Shown here piece by piece: positions 46,696 to 55,605 of a DNA stretch of 64,000 nucleotides. The stretch lies in assembly GCF_023276375.1 (NCBI RefSeq), contig NZ_JALLPK010000002.1, positions 124,001 to 188,000 of the forward strand, written 5' to 3'. The notes below the pieces were generated by a model that saw only the letters and a list, made by a program, of their open reading frames with translations, was not told where the DNA came from and searched no databases. Made by a program: the position numbers and the translations under genes. Numbering within the stretch: position 1 is the first letter of the stretch; each line of letters begins with the position of its first letter. The DNA is from Halocatena marina (GTDB lineage: Archaea > Halobacteriota > Halobacteria > Halobacteriales > Haloarculaceae).

Positions 46696-46712
46696 TTAAC
46701 CAGATGGTTGAA
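46696..46712 (+). promoter_or_regulatory. Operator-like palindrome over the ArsR copy 2 start
   Basis: TTAACCA-GA-TGGTTGAA overlaps the ATG of the downstream ArsR gene. A TTTAAT box at 46672-46677 lies 29 bases before that ATG. The motif is nearly identical to the one over ArsR copy 1 and to the perfect palindrome at 17525-17542, and the position is right for repression. Confidence 0.5.
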
Positions 46713-47042
46713 CAACCGCCAGACGACCTGGATCTCGACTCGGTCTTTCAGGCGCTGGCACATCCCATCCGCCGAGATATCCTCGAACAGCTCGCCGGCG
46801 GTCCCGAGAGCGTCAGTGAGCTGGCCGAACCCTACGATGTCTCGTTGGCTGCGGTTTCCAAGCATCTACGAGTGCTTGAGGATGCGGGCTTACTCGATGT
46901 CGAGAAAGACGGCCGGGTTCGCCGTTGCCACCTCGACGCTGCGCCCCTGAGCGAGGCGTTTGGATGGCTCACACGATACCGCATCTTCTGGGAAGACCGG
47001 TTTGACGCGTTGGCCGACCATCTGGAGACCGAAGACCAATGA
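46704..47042 (+). CDS. ArsR-family winged-helix repressor, copy 2
   Basis: The 112-residue protein has the fold of copy 1 at 16684-17022 and closely similar sequence: ALAHPIRRDILEQLAGG, the recognition helix LAAVSKHLRVLEDAGLL and a wing with RRCHLDAAPLSEAF. It heads an operon with two SRPBCC genes and a reductase-like gene; its stop overlaps the next start by four bases. The palindrome over its own start codon points to autorepression. Confidence 0.93.
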   Translation: MVEQPPDDLDLDSVFQALAHPIRRDILEQLAGGPESVSELAEPYDVSLAAVSKHLRVLEDAGLLDVEKDGRVRRCHLDAAPLSEAFGWLTRYRIFWEDRFDALADHLETEDQ

Positions 47043-47956
47043 CAGACAACGCTATCGACGAAACCAGAACCAACGTGACAGACACGACCCTCACCCTCCG
47101 CCGGACGTTCGACGCGCCACGAGAGCGCGTTTGGCGAGCGTTCACAGATCCAGACGAACTCGAACAATGGTTCGTGCCCGAGGGTATGTCAGCGGAGGTT
47201 CATTCCCACGAACTCAAGCCTGGCGGCTCAATGTCCATCGTCTGGACGGACGGAGAGCATCGTATCGACAACGAGGGATACTACATCGAGGTTGTCGAGA
47301 ATGAACGACTCGTTTCTGGCGAGGAAACCGAGGTGGGAGAGCTTCGTCTGACCTACGAATTTCGGGAAGTCGAGGATGGTACGGAAGTTATCATTACACA
47401 GGTATTTCCAGAGGAGATCCCCAATGGTGCTGCCGATGGCTGGGCGGGCATACTCGAAAATCTTGCGGAGATAGTCGAGGGAGCTGTAGCAGAACACACC
47501 CAGACCGAGGAACAGAGCGTGACCGTAAATCGCGTCATCGGAGCCCCACCCGAGCGGGTCTACAACGCATTCGTCGATCCAGACGAACTCGCCGTGTGGC
47601 TTCCGCCGGAAGGCTTCTCCTGTGAGGTTCACGAGTTCGACGCCTCGGAAGGTGGGACGTTTCGTATGTCGTTTACTGCCGATAGTGAGGAGCTGGAACC
47701 GTATGCCAGAACATTCCACAGGACGTACGAGGAACTGACGCCGAACGAGCGAATCGTTTACACTGAATCGTTCGAATCCGACGACCTGGGAATGGCAGGC
47801 GAGATGACGACTACGGTCACCTTCGAGGACGATCCCGATGGGACCGACCTCACCGTTCGTCAGACGGGAATGCCAGAGAAGATCTCACCAGAGAATGCTG
47901 AGGAGGGCTGGACTGACTCGCTCGGTAATCTTGCAAAGCTAGCGGAAGATGCATGA
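47039..47956 (+). CDS. Double SRPBCC (AHSA1-like) protein
   Basis: The 305-residue protein consists of two AHSA1-type ligand-binding domains in tandem. The first (about residues 10-150) begins LTLRRTFDAPRERVWRAF and contains DELEQWFVPEGM. The second (about 158-303) begins VTVNRVIGAPPERVYNAF and contains PDELAVWLPPEGF. Each ends in a long C-terminal helix (GWAGILENLAEIVEGAV and GWTDSLGNLAKLAEDA). It is coupled to ArsR before and SRPBCC after by four-base overlaps. Confidence 0.9.
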   Translation: MTDNAIDETRTNVTDTTLTLRRTFDAPRERVWRAFTDPDELEQWFVPEGMSAEVHSHELKPGGSMSIVWTDGEHRIDNEGYYIEVVENERLVSGEETEVGELRLTYEFREVEDGTEVIITQVFPEEIPNGAADGWAGILENLAEIVEGAVAEHTQTEEQSVTVNRVIGAPPERVYNAFVDPDELAVWLPPEGFSCEVHEFDASEGGTFRMSFTADSEELEPYARTFHRTYEELTPNERIVYTESFESDDLGMAGEMTTTVTFEDDPDGTDLTVRQTGMPEKISPENAEEGWTDSLGNLAKLAEDA

Positions 47957-48435
47957 ACAAAATCGAAACCGACGAGACGAGTGTAACGATCCACCGCATA
48001 TTTGGCGCTTCACGCGAGCGCGTGTGGGAAGCGTGGACTGATCCCAAACAGGTGGCTCAATGGTGGGGACCGGACGGTGTCACCAATACCGTCGAAAAGA
48101 TGAACGTGCGACCGGGCGGCATCTGGCGGTTCATCATGCACGGCCCTGACGGCGTCGATCATCACAACAAGTTTGTCTACGACGAAGTCGTGGAATCTGA
48201 GCGTCTGGTCTACACCCACCCTCCGAACGAAGCGAATGGCTTTCTGGGGTTTCAGGTGACAGTGACCTTCAACGAGTACGACAACGATAAGACCAATCTC
48301 ACATTCCGGATGTGCTTCGAGTCGGCTGCTGAACGCGAAAAGCTGGAAGCGTTCGGAGGGACAGAGGCAGCAAACCAGACCCTGAGCCGTCTCGCCGATC
48401 ACCTGACAAAGGGTGACAACAGCGGAGAAAGCTAA
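47953..48435 (+). CDS. SRPBCC (AHSA1-like) domain protein
   Basis: The 160-residue single-domain protein has VTIHRIFGASRERVWEAW at the start, the WWGPDGVTNTVEKM turn, and a C-terminal helix (GTEAANQTLSRLADHL). The closest relatives are the neighbouring double-domain protein and the one at 16188. It is expected to bind a hydrophobic ligand; the reaction is unknown. Its start overlaps the previous stop by four bases. Confidence 0.9.
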   Translation: MNKIETDETSVTIHRIFGASRERVWEAWTDPKQVAQWWGPDGVTNTVEKMNVRPGGIWRFIMHGPDGVDHHNKFVYDEVVESERLVYTHPPNEANGFLGFQVTVTFNEYDNDKTNLTFRMCFESAAEREKLEAFGGTEAANQTLSRLADHLTKGDNSGES

Positions 48436-48436
48436 T

Positions 48437-49087
48437 ATGGGTATCGTCACTGTGGATGTGTCCATGTCGCTGGATGGATTCATCGCCGGACCGAATGATA
48501 GCCAAGAGAATCCTATCGGCGACAACGGCGAGCGGATCCACGAGTGGGTGTTCGATCTGGCAAGTTGGCGAGAGCGGCAAGGTCTCGACGGTGGGGCGAG
48601 CAATCGAGACTCCAAAATCGTCGCGGAATCGTTCGAAAACGTTGAGGCTGCCGTTATGGGGCGACGAATGTTCGACAACGACGACGGACCGTGGGGGGAT
48701 GACCCCTTTGCGGGCCATTGGGGCGACGACCCACCCTTCGGCATCCCAGTCTTCGTCCTCACACACCACACGCGGGAACCGCTCGAAATGGATAACGGAA
48801 CGACGTTCCACTTCGTCACAAGCAGTATCGAACGCGCTCTCGAACGGGCGAAACAGGCCGCAGGCAACGGCGATGTTGAGATCGTCGGTGGCGCAAACGT
48901 TATCCAGCAGTTCGTTGAAGCCGGCCACGTCGACGAGATTCAGATTCACATCTCACCCGTGCTTCTTGGCGGCGGGATTCGATTGTTTGACTCACTCGAA
49001 TCAGCGCCGATCGACCTAAATCGAACGAGCGCTGTGGCGTCTCCCGATGTCACCCACCTTCGGTTCGAAGTCATACCTCAGAAATAA
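48437..49087 (+). CDS. RibD/DHFR-like reductase domain protein
   Basis: The 216-residue protein has the bacterial RibD C-terminal-like fold related to dihydrofolate reductase. It begins VTVDVSMSLDGFIAGPNDSQ and contains AAVMGRRMFDNDDGPWGDDP and IPVFVLTHHTREPL. The family signature for NADPH (VEIVGGANVIQQFVEAG) is followed by IHISPVLLGGGIRLF. Proteins of this kind (YyaP/YwjB type) reduce unknown carbonyl or pterin-like substrates. The ATG at 48437 follows the previous stop by one base; a GTG eight codons upstream overlaps the SRPBCC gene. It ends the ArsR copy 2 operon. Confidence 0.88.
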   Translation: MGIVTVDVSMSLDGFIAGPNDSQENPIGDNGERIHEWVFDLASWRERQGLDGGASNRDSKIVAESFENVEAAVMGRRMFDNDDGPWGDDPFAGHWGDDPPFGIPVFVLTHHTREPLEMDNGTTFHFVTSSIERALERAKQAAGNGDVEIVGGANVIQQFVEAGHVDEIQIHISPVLLGGGIRLFDSLESAPIDLNRTSAVASPDVTHLRFEVIPQK

Positions 49088-49315
49088 TTTGAATACTGTG
49101 ATTTGCTCCACTGTCACCCATTAGTCGGGGAGGTTACAGAGACGCGATCGAAGTTGTTCGCTGTTCTCGCTTACGGAGATCTACAGATCACTGTTCGAGA
49201 CTGAGATTCGATGCAAGAACAACTGATACAGCCGGTTACGGGTAGTGAGTGATACACCAACTCGTACGTGGACCATCACAGAAGACATTTATCCAATCAA
49301 GCGAGATCATATGTA

Positions 49316-49498
49316 ATGGTATTATTTAATATGCATATACTTACAACACTCAAACAGCACTTCACAACTACTCCCTCTGTCGCCCCGCCTCCCTACGAAT
49401 GCCAAGGATGTGAATCACGGTTTGGTACTCAGCACCAGGTCTGTCCAGTGTGTGAAGGGTACACGATTGAGCGAACCGAATGGCCACATCTCGATTAG
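49316..49498 (+). CDS. 60-residue zinc-ribbon protein
   Basis: The small protein has a hydrophobic N-terminal stretch, a Pro/Thr-rich linker and two CxxC knuckles (YECQGCESRF and HQVCPVCEGY), which should bind one zinc ion. Ends with ERTEWPHLD. Such short zinc ribbons are common in haloarchaea. The start at 49316 is supported by TTTATC at 49288-49293, about 26 bases upstream; an upstream GTG at 49268 would span that box. Confidence 0.6.
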   Translation: MVLFNMHILTTLKQHFTTTPSVAPPPYECQGCESRFGTQHQVCPVCEGYTIERTEWPHLD

Positions 49499-49812
49499 TG
49501 AGACGCCACCGCTAACGAACGGCTGGTGCCGCTGAACTAGGTGATCTGCTTTGAGCAGGAGGGGTAACGTAACCAATCAAAGGTTGTGCTCGTGCGTTTA
49601 CGCGTCTGATAGAACATTTCAGGACTCGTAAGCGAGTGTATATGTTGTAGTGTGCTGTCTCGTCTGCAGAATTGTTTTCGATTGATTGAATGCCATTTAT
49701 TCAGGTAAAATCGGGACACAGAATGCATACTCTACAGTCAGTACGTTGGAGTTGGAAGAGGACGTACTTTCAAAATCATTAGAGATCGTGATATGAACTC
49801 CAATAGGAATCA
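49499..49812. other. Non-coding gap
   Basis: About 310 bases between the zinc ribbon and the 80-residue membrane gene. A short minus-strand frame at 49537-49728 lacks promoter and family likeness. Nothing else seen. Confidence 0.4.
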
Positions 49813-50055
49813 TCAGCTCATGCGCTCCATCCTACCCACGTAGCTCCACCCAACCCAAGTAATGAGAATTCCCACGATCGAGGCTATTATACCGATGATC
49901 GTCCACTCCACTGACGTTCCAGTGACTGGTTCACAGTCTTTGATGCACAAAATGGGGTCTATCTGGATTATTCCAAGTCCTTGCGACAACCACAGCACAC
50001 CGAGAAGCGACACGACGGCCCCGAAAATCGTCAACATCGCCGCTTTCGCATTCAT
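49813..50055 (-). CDS. 80-residue two-helix membrane protein
   Basis: The protein has two membrane helices: LTIFGAVVSLLGVLWLSQGL and WTIIGIIASIVGILITWVGW. A loop with two Cys residues (ILCIKDCEPV) lies between them on the outside. Its start overlaps the methyltransferase stop by four bases, so it is made with that enzyme. Family unknown; a membrane anchor or partner for the methyltransferase is a reasonable guess. Confidence 0.7.
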   Translation of the reverse strand: MNAKAAMLTIFGAVVSLLGVLWLSQGLGIIQIDPILCIKDCEPVTGTSVEWTIIGIIASIVGILITWVGWSYVGRMERMS

Positions 50056-50729
50056 GTTTCAGTTTTCCTCACTGGCGTGGCAGTTCCGCGCACGAAGGGT
50101 TTAGACGGGCTAACGCCGATGCTCAGCGTTTCGATCTCATCGAAATCGAAGGGACCAGCTGCGATCCAGTCGTCCGTTCGACGGTTGAGATGGCAGCCGT
50201 TGACGATCCGTTTCCAGAGCGGTGTCACCGCATCCTGAACGTAGCCCCGCAGACCCCCCGATCGAACGTGTTCGAGAAACCGGAATTCTCCATCCGGCTT
50301 TACAACACGGTGGACTTCCGTTAGTGCGCGAGAAGGATCCTGTACCGTACAAAATACCGCAGAAGCGATAATCACGTCGAATGTATCGTCCGCATAGGGC
50401 AGGGATTCAGCCCGACCTGATCGTAGGTGCACGTCCAGACCGTGCGTACTGGCCGTTCGTTTCGCTTGCCTGCGCCTGTGGGGATCCGGCTCGATTGCGT
50501 GCAGGTGGAGTGCTGGCCCACGCTGGACTGCAGTTCGCAGGTATGGGAACATTGCACCTTTCCCAGCCCCGAGATCTAGGATCACCCCTTCGAGATCATG
50601 CGAGAGATATCGCCGATGTTCAGTTAGATCAAAGCGCTCAGAGAGCGCAGCAATGCTCGGCCGATCGGACGTTTCAGATCCTGTTTCCGTCCGGTTCGTG
50701 TCGCTCTTTTCGTCATTCGTGCCCGGCAT
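50052..50729 (-). CDS. SAM-dependent methyltransferase (class I)
   Basis: The 225-residue enzyme has motif I (VILDLGAGKGAMFPYL), the acidic motif II (LHAIEPDPHRRR) and the post-II region SLPYADDTFDVIIASAVFC, then EVHRVVKPDGEFRFLEHV as in the UbiE/METTL7 type. It transfers a methyl group to a small molecule or lipid, possibly at the membrane together with the protein it overlaps. The GTG at 50753 adds eight residues and is an alternative start. It is divergent from the HTH-10 regulator at 50925. A TATA-like ATTTAAAC lies near 50788-50795 (minus strand). Confidence 0.88.
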   Translation of the reverse strand: MPGTNDEKSDTNRTETGSETSDRPSIAALSERFDLTEHRRYLSHDLEGVILDLGAGKGAMFPYLRTAVQRGPALHLHAIEPDPHRRRQAKRTASTHGLDVHLRSGRAESLPYADDTFDVIIASAVFCTVQDPSRALTEVHRVVKPDGEFRFLEHVRSGGLRGYVQDAVTPLWKRIVNGCHLNRRTDDWIAAGPFDFDEIETLSIGVSPSKPFVRGTATPVRKTET

Positions 50730-50924
50730 GGGTTGGTGAGAGAGACGTTCCACTCGTGCATGGGAATAGCCCCATACATCTGAGGCAGGTTTAAATACGT
50801 ATTCAGCATACGTTCTCTTTGATGCACCGTCGCCTGCGACAGACGCAGCTAAATCAACTCGCTACTACACGTGTCCGAAGACAGTTGTCTCAGACACAAT
50901 GGACACGAGAAACAGAGTAATAGT

Positions 50925-51563
50925 ATGAGGTATATTACGTTCGTCATTCCTCAGGTCGACGATGAACGCTGTTCGAACGGAGACTGCGATAATCCAGCAG
51001 TGAACAGTGAAGCGATTCAGTATATCAATCTCTTGGATGACGGAACTGGCGTCGGACTGTATCAACTCCGTGGTGACGCCGAACAGGGCGTGGAAGTATT
51101 AGAAGCGAATCAAGACGTACTCGCTTGCGAAGTGTCTGGGGCATCGGACGGACTTGTCTATGTCCATTTTCGAGCAAATACCCTCATGACCGATCTCCTC
51201 AGTCTACTCCGACAGTATGAGATCGTTGTGGACTGGCCGATGGAATACACCGATCAGAGCGGGCTTCGGATAACTATGCTTGGCGAGGACAAGAAGATCC
51301 GAGAGGCAATCACAGGACTCCCCGACGATATTCAAATCACGCTCGAAGGGATCGGTGAGTATCACCCAGATATGCGCCAGGTTGCGTCGCTACTAACGGA
51401 ACGCCAGCAAGAAATGTTAGAACTAGCGATCAACGAGGGCTATTACGAGATGCCACGGCGTGCAACCCTCAGCGACCTTGCAGAGAACGTGAATATCTCT
51501 GCGGGGACGGTTGGTGAGCACCTGCGAAAAGTCGAAACGAAGGTTCTCATGGAAATCGTATGA
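50925..51563 (+). CDS. HTH-10 (bacterio-opsin-activator-type) regulator
   Basis: The 212-residue protein begins MRYITFVIPQVDDER, much like the regulator at 28853. It has a similar sensor region with a Cys-containing loop (ERCSNGDCDN) and the C-terminal HTH-10 domain (LTERQQEMLELAINEGYYEMP, then LAENVNISAGTVGEHLRKVE). The upstream extension to 50871 is not needed. It is divergent from the methyltransferase and is the obvious candidate to control it. Confidence 0.9.
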   Translation: MRYITFVIPQVDDERCSNGDCDNPAVNSEAIQYINLLDDGTGVGLYQLRGDAEQGVEVLEANQDVLACEVSGASDGLVYVHFRANTLMTDLLSLLRQYEIVVDWPMEYTDQSGLRITMLGEDKKIREAITGLPDDIQITLEGIGEYHPDMRQVASLLTERQQEMLELAINEGYYEMPRRATLSDLAENVNISAGTVGEHLRKVETKVLMEIV

Positions 51564-51745
51564 TACCGATGTTGCTCTACGAAACCGTCGGTCCAACAAT
51601 TCCTACTGAACTGATAATCGACAGCAGATCGGCCATACGCGATCATGATCGAACTGTCTCGACGTTTTGAATTTCTCGGTGTTCGAAAGTGAGAATGAAC
51701 TACCGTAATAGTAACAAGTCTGGGAGCTGTGTACAGAGGAGGTCA

Positions 51746-52372
51746 TCACAGATTTTGTGCTCGAATCACATTTAACTCATCCTCTGTAACATTTTCGCGC
51801 CACTGTGATTGTGAGATACTGTACAGATGTAAGTCCCGAGGATTATCGAAATCGCCCGGAGGAAGTCCATTTCGAAGGATACCATCGTACTGACCGCCGT
51901 ACGTATCCACGTACTTCTCGATGGAGCGTTCCGACTGTTCGTTATCTGGTTCATGTCCAATACTCACAAGATCAAGATCGAGCCGTTCAAAGGCGACGTA
52001 CAGCATCACCCCGGCTCGTTCAGCCGAATATCCACGCCCCCAGAACGGTTCCCGGATCCAAATTCCGAAGGAAGCCTTCCGTTTCTCCCATTCGAGCCAC
52101 AGTTCGCCAACACCGACGAATTCGTCCTCAGATTTAGAGTTAATAGCGTAAGTTGCACGTTCATAAGATTCCCACGTTTCTTCACTTTTTTCGATCGCGT
52201 TGATCGTTTCCCTCGGTGTCGCGTGTGGTTTTTCGCCCAGAGAACGCATTACAGCATTCATCTCTCCAGAGCGATGATACTCGTAGAGATCAAGGGCACT
52301 GACCGACTCGTGGAGTGGTTCGTATCGTAATCGGTCACTCTCTATGTGTGTGGGGAAGAGATTCGAGGGCAT
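51746..52372 (-). CDS. GNAT-family N-acetyltransferase (RimJ/RimL-like)
   Basis: The 208-residue protein has the GNAT order. ESDRLRYEPLHE lies near the N-terminus, EFVGVGELWLEWEKRKASFG forms the core strands, and a degenerate acetyl-CoA loop (FWGRGYSAERAGVM) matches the R/Q-x-x-G-x-G/A motif. The following helix and DLDLVSIGHEPDNEQSERSI carry the asparagine-rich end. It probably acetylates an amine or a protein N-terminus. The ATG at 52372 is preferred to the TTG two codons before it. Confidence 0.85.
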   Translation of the reverse strand: MPSNLFPTHIESDRLRYEPLHESVSALDLYEYHRSGEMNAVMRSLGEKPHATPRETINAIEKSEETWESYERATYAINSKSEDEFVGVGELWLEWEKRKASFGIWIREPFWGRGYSAERAGVMLYVAFERLDLDLVSIGHEPDNEQSERSIEKYVDTYGGQYDGILRNGLPPGDFDNPRDLHLYSISQSQWRENVTEDELNVIRAQNL

Positions 52373-52520
52373 GTTCAAGAGTAGTCTACTGATACTTTTT
52401 CACAACGAAAGCTCATTCGGATTTCTTTCGCGGTCGGTCACTGTTACGCAGTGAAGGAAATTCGCCCATTGTCCAGTACGACTACTGAAGTTGATTTTCG
52501 CTGGAGAGCTTCAGTAAAAC

Positions 52521-54197
52521 TTAGTAGAAAAAATGCAGCTTATTGCGAACCGCTGTCGCTTTTTGTTTGATGTATTTCTCGGTAGCCACGAGGGATTTTG
52601 TTCCAAATCCGGGGTTGAGTATTCGCTGTGCTGCCAGCTGTCCGGATGTAGCGTTGTTACCCGCACCTGGCCACGTTGCTGCACCAATCATGTAGAGGTT
52701 CTCAATAGGCATTCGATACGTCGACCACCCTGGAAACGGCCGCCAGAGGAAGTTTTGTCGAAGATGATGGCTTCCAGTGACGCTATCACCACCATGTAAA
52801 TTCGGGTTATTGCGCTCTAAGTCCACTGGTGAGAGAACGGCTCGTTCTCGAACTAGCTCTCGAACATCTGGTGCATACGCCTCTAATTTATCGATGACGC
52901 GATCCGCAACGGGTGTTTTGGCATCGTCCCAGTTAGTTGCCTCAATCTCGTGGGCAGCATCGCCCTCAATCGTGCTTGGCAATGTCCGTACCTGAATCCA
53001 GAGAATCTCTCCAGTATCGGGCGTCCGGCTCGGGTCGACTGCGGTTGTCTGTCCAACGACTAAAAACGGACTTTTCGGTATCAGTCCGTTCAGTGAGTCA
53101 GTATACGTCTCAGCTAGATCCTCGACATAGGGGGCAATGTGCACATACGCGAATTCATCGATGTCGTCCGGTCCATTCCACTCGGGAAGATCATCGAGTG
53201 CAAGATGAATCATCATCGTCCCTGGTCCGTATTCGTAGCCATCAACATACGCTTCGAACCGATTCGGTAGCGAGTGGTGTGAGAGAAGGTCGTCGAATAA
53301 GACTGTTGGCGTGAGGTTGCCGATAACAGCCGTCCGAGCACCGATACGGTCGCCTGAGGCGATTTCAACGCCGATGGCACGATCATCGTCGGTCACCACC
53401 TGTGTTACCTCGGCGTTCGTCCAAACCTCGCCCCCAGCTTCCCGAAGGACGCCTGCTAGCGCCTCAACAATACTTGAGGCGCCACCAGTCGCAACTGAGA
53501 CACCCGCTTCCAAATCCGAAAACGATTCGACAAACGGAAACATTCCGCCTCCGGAGACGTCCGGACCGAAATCGAGATGCATCCCCCAGCAGGCCATCAG
53601 CGCACGTGCTTCGGGCGTCTCGAAATATTCGGTTCCGAGCTCACGAGTCGAGCTGAGAACGATTCGAATATCAGCAAGGATTTTATCGATACTCGTATTG
53701 TGGAGAGCTGTTGCCATCGCACGGACAGCACTAGCGGAAGGGAGTGACACCTCATAGAGCGGGAGCAGCGTTCGTTGGAAATGACCAAATTGGTCGTGGA
53801 GTTCCTGCCAGCCTTCTGCATCAGCGACACTGTGATTTCTAAGTTCCTCGTTCGTCCGGTCGGTATCGCTATAGATACGCAGAGCAGAACCATCGGGGAA
53901 CACGTTACAGAACGGCTTTTCTGTGGTGGAAAATTCGAGTCCGTGCGCTGCTAATTCGTCGCCGTAGTCATCGTAAACCGACGATTGAAGAAACAGATTC
54001 TGATTCGTCGAATAGACATCGTGAATGAATCCTGGTTCGGTCAGCTCGGCGCTTCGCACTGCACCACCGATCGTGGCGTTTCGTTCGACAACGAGCGGCT
54101 GTATACCATTCGTAGCAAGATAGAGTGCACAGGTGAGACCATTATGTCCTGCACCGATCACCACAGCATCGTATCTCGTGTCAAACTGAGCTGTCAT
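52521..54197 (-). CDS. Phytoene-desaturase-like FAD oxidoreductase
   Basis: The 558-residue flavoprotein has the N-terminal dinucleotide motif AVVIGAGHNGLTCALYLA with LVVERNATIGGAV. The interior carries GVSVATGGASSIVEALAGVL and DRIGARTAVIGNLTPTVLF, and the C-terminal FAD motif is NLYMIGAATWPGAGNNATSG. This matches the NAD(P)/FAD-dependent COG1233 group that includes phytoene desaturases and PYROXD2. It could act in carotenoid metabolism, but no other pigment genes are here. A TATA-like TATATAAC lies near 54208-54218 on the minus strand. Confidence 0.9.
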   Translation of the reverse strand: MTAQFDTRYDAVVIGAGHNGLTCALYLATNGIQPLVVERNATIGGAVRSAELTEPGFIHDVYSTNQNLFLQSSVYDDYGDELAAHGLEFSTTEKPFCNVFPDGSALRIYSDTDRTNEELRNHSVADAEGWQELHDQFGHFQRTLLPLYEVSLPSASAVRAMATALHNTSIDKILADIRIVLSSTRELGTEYFETPEARALMACWGMHLDFGPDVSGGGMFPFVESFSDLEAGVSVATGGASSIVEALAGVLREAGGEVWTNAEVTQVVTDDDRAIGVEIASGDRIGARTAVIGNLTPTVLFDDLLSHHSLPNRFEAYVDGYEYGPGTMMIHLALDDLPEWNGPDDIDEFAYVHIAPYVEDLAETYTDSLNGLIPKSPFLVVGQTTAVDPSRTPDTGEILWIQVRTLPSTIEGDAAHEIEATNWDDAKTPVADRVIDKLEAYAPDVRELVRERAVLSPVDLERNNPNLHGGDSVTGSHHLRQNFLWRPFPGWSTYRMPIENLYMIGAATWPGAGNNATSGQLAAQRILNPGFGTKSLVATEKYIKQKATAVRNKLHFFY

Positions 54198-54444
54198 AAC
54201 CAGATCGTACTATATAACCACCGAACAGGCGTTAAGCCTGATGGTTAGAAATTAATGATATTTTTTCGATACTACTTAATCAGAGTAATGGCGCGGTCGA
54301 GAGGTGGAAATGAAACACGGCAGCGCGGCTTTACGAACCCCACGATATAGACCGTTTTTAATATCTTTTATAACAAGAAATCTTGATCTCTACACGCAAC
54401 AACTATCCCCATCTAACCATACTATAATCCAATACACACCTATT

Positions 54445-54930
54445 ATGAATAATTGCTATCATGATTGGGAGATGTATCCCTCCGTGTTGGCTTTTGGCGG
54501 TGGGATTTTCATTATCGCTCTCGTTAACATTGTTTCCAATATCGCTATGAGTGCCATATATACGCCACTCGCTAAGAATCACGGGATATATTTGTCGTTC
54601 TGGATACGAGTGATCGTTTCAGCACTCGTCATCGCCGGTATGTACTCTGCAGTGGGTGTTTCGTTGGTACGGTCGTGGTTCGGTGAGCCATTTTCTCGAT
54701 CGGTGATCATACCACAGATGCTATTGGGACCCCCTATCCTAGCGTATCTGGTACTTCTTGTAGCGGTCGGCATCGGCTCTCTCACTCAGCTAGTAGTCAT
54801 TGGCGAGATTAGACTGAGCTATGGCTACCTCATCCTGATCTGGAGCTTGATCCCAGCAGCATTCGTGGGTATTTGGGGTGGGTTGATACTCAGTTGGCTC
54901 CTACGACGGAGTCCGCTCATAAGCGAATGA
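54445..54930 (+). CDS. Membrane protein, paralog of 33682-34197
   Basis: The 161-residue protein begins MNNCYHDWEMYPSVLAFGG. Its four helices and its ending GIWGGLILSWLLRRS parallel the protein at 33682. The start at 54445 was chosen by alignment with that paralog and by loss of membrane character further upstream, where the frame runs on to 54304. The best TATA-like stretch is only 20 bases before it, so the start is not certain. Function unknown. Confidence 0.65.
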   Translation: MNNCYHDWEMYPSVLAFGGGIFIIALVNIVSNIAMSAIYTPLAKNHGIYLSFWIRVIVSALVIAGMYSAVGVSLVRSWFGEPFSRSVIIPQMLLGPPILAYLVLLVAVGIGSLTQLVVIGEIRLSYGYLILIWSLIPAAFVGIWGGLILSWLLRRSPLISE

Positions 54931-54979
54931 GACGTTTCGCACAGTCCATCTCAATAAAATAGTTGAGCTGGTGCTGTGC

Positions 54980-55330
54980 TCAGATGTAACTCGAGGCAGC
55001 TACGCCTCCGATAAGACAAGCCAGCAATCCGCCATACCAAATGAAATGAACCGGGCTAATTGGGTCTATGCCAATTTCGATACCCACCATTCCAATAACA
55101 TAGGCACCTATGCCTCCAATGATATAGTTGCTCAGCTGAATATCAGTTGCTCGTCCGAATACTGCCCCAAGAATGATGGAGAGCAAGAAGAGTGCTATCG
55201 TTAATATCGTTCCTCCCCCAAATTTGTCAAATATCTTCGCCCAATAGTTACCGCGTGGTGGCCACAGAATAAGTCCAGCGACGGTCGTGAATATGATGCT
55301 TCCAACGATTTCTTTGATATGGTGAGTCAT
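54980..55330 (-). CDS. Three- to four-helix membrane protein, unknown
   Basis: The 116-residue protein has helices IVGSIIFTTVAGLILW, TILTIALFLLSIILGAVFG, GGIGAYVIGMVGIEIGI and FIWYGGLLACLIGGVAASSYI, with a short polar loop around NYWAKIFDKFGG. No family was recognised. It converges with the paralogous membrane gene, 49 bases between stops. Confidence 0.65.
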   Translation of the reverse strand: MTHHIKEIVGSIIFTTVAGLILWPPRGNYWAKIFDKFGGGTILTIALFLLSIILGAVFGRATDIQLSNYIIGGIGAYVIGMVGIEIGIDPISPVHFIWYGGLLACLIGGVAASSYI

Positions 55331-55605
55331 GTATTGTTCTGAACTGCTAACTCCTATTACGATCTTCTTGCTATGTTATCTCAAAGACGAAGCAAGTAAA
55401 CATTTGAGGATGTTTTTGAATAGCTGTTCACCGCTGATTGCTACTACACAGTTGAGAACGGCCCCCACTCGTCCGAATTAGTTAACAACTCACATTATCT
55501 GTAGGGAAGTCGCTGCTGGCTGGTGATCGAGATTTCACTTTTGCGTCGCTAGGTGAATAGTTATGTCAGTCTCCTGCATCCCTTAGAGCGAAGAACTGCT
55601 CATCT

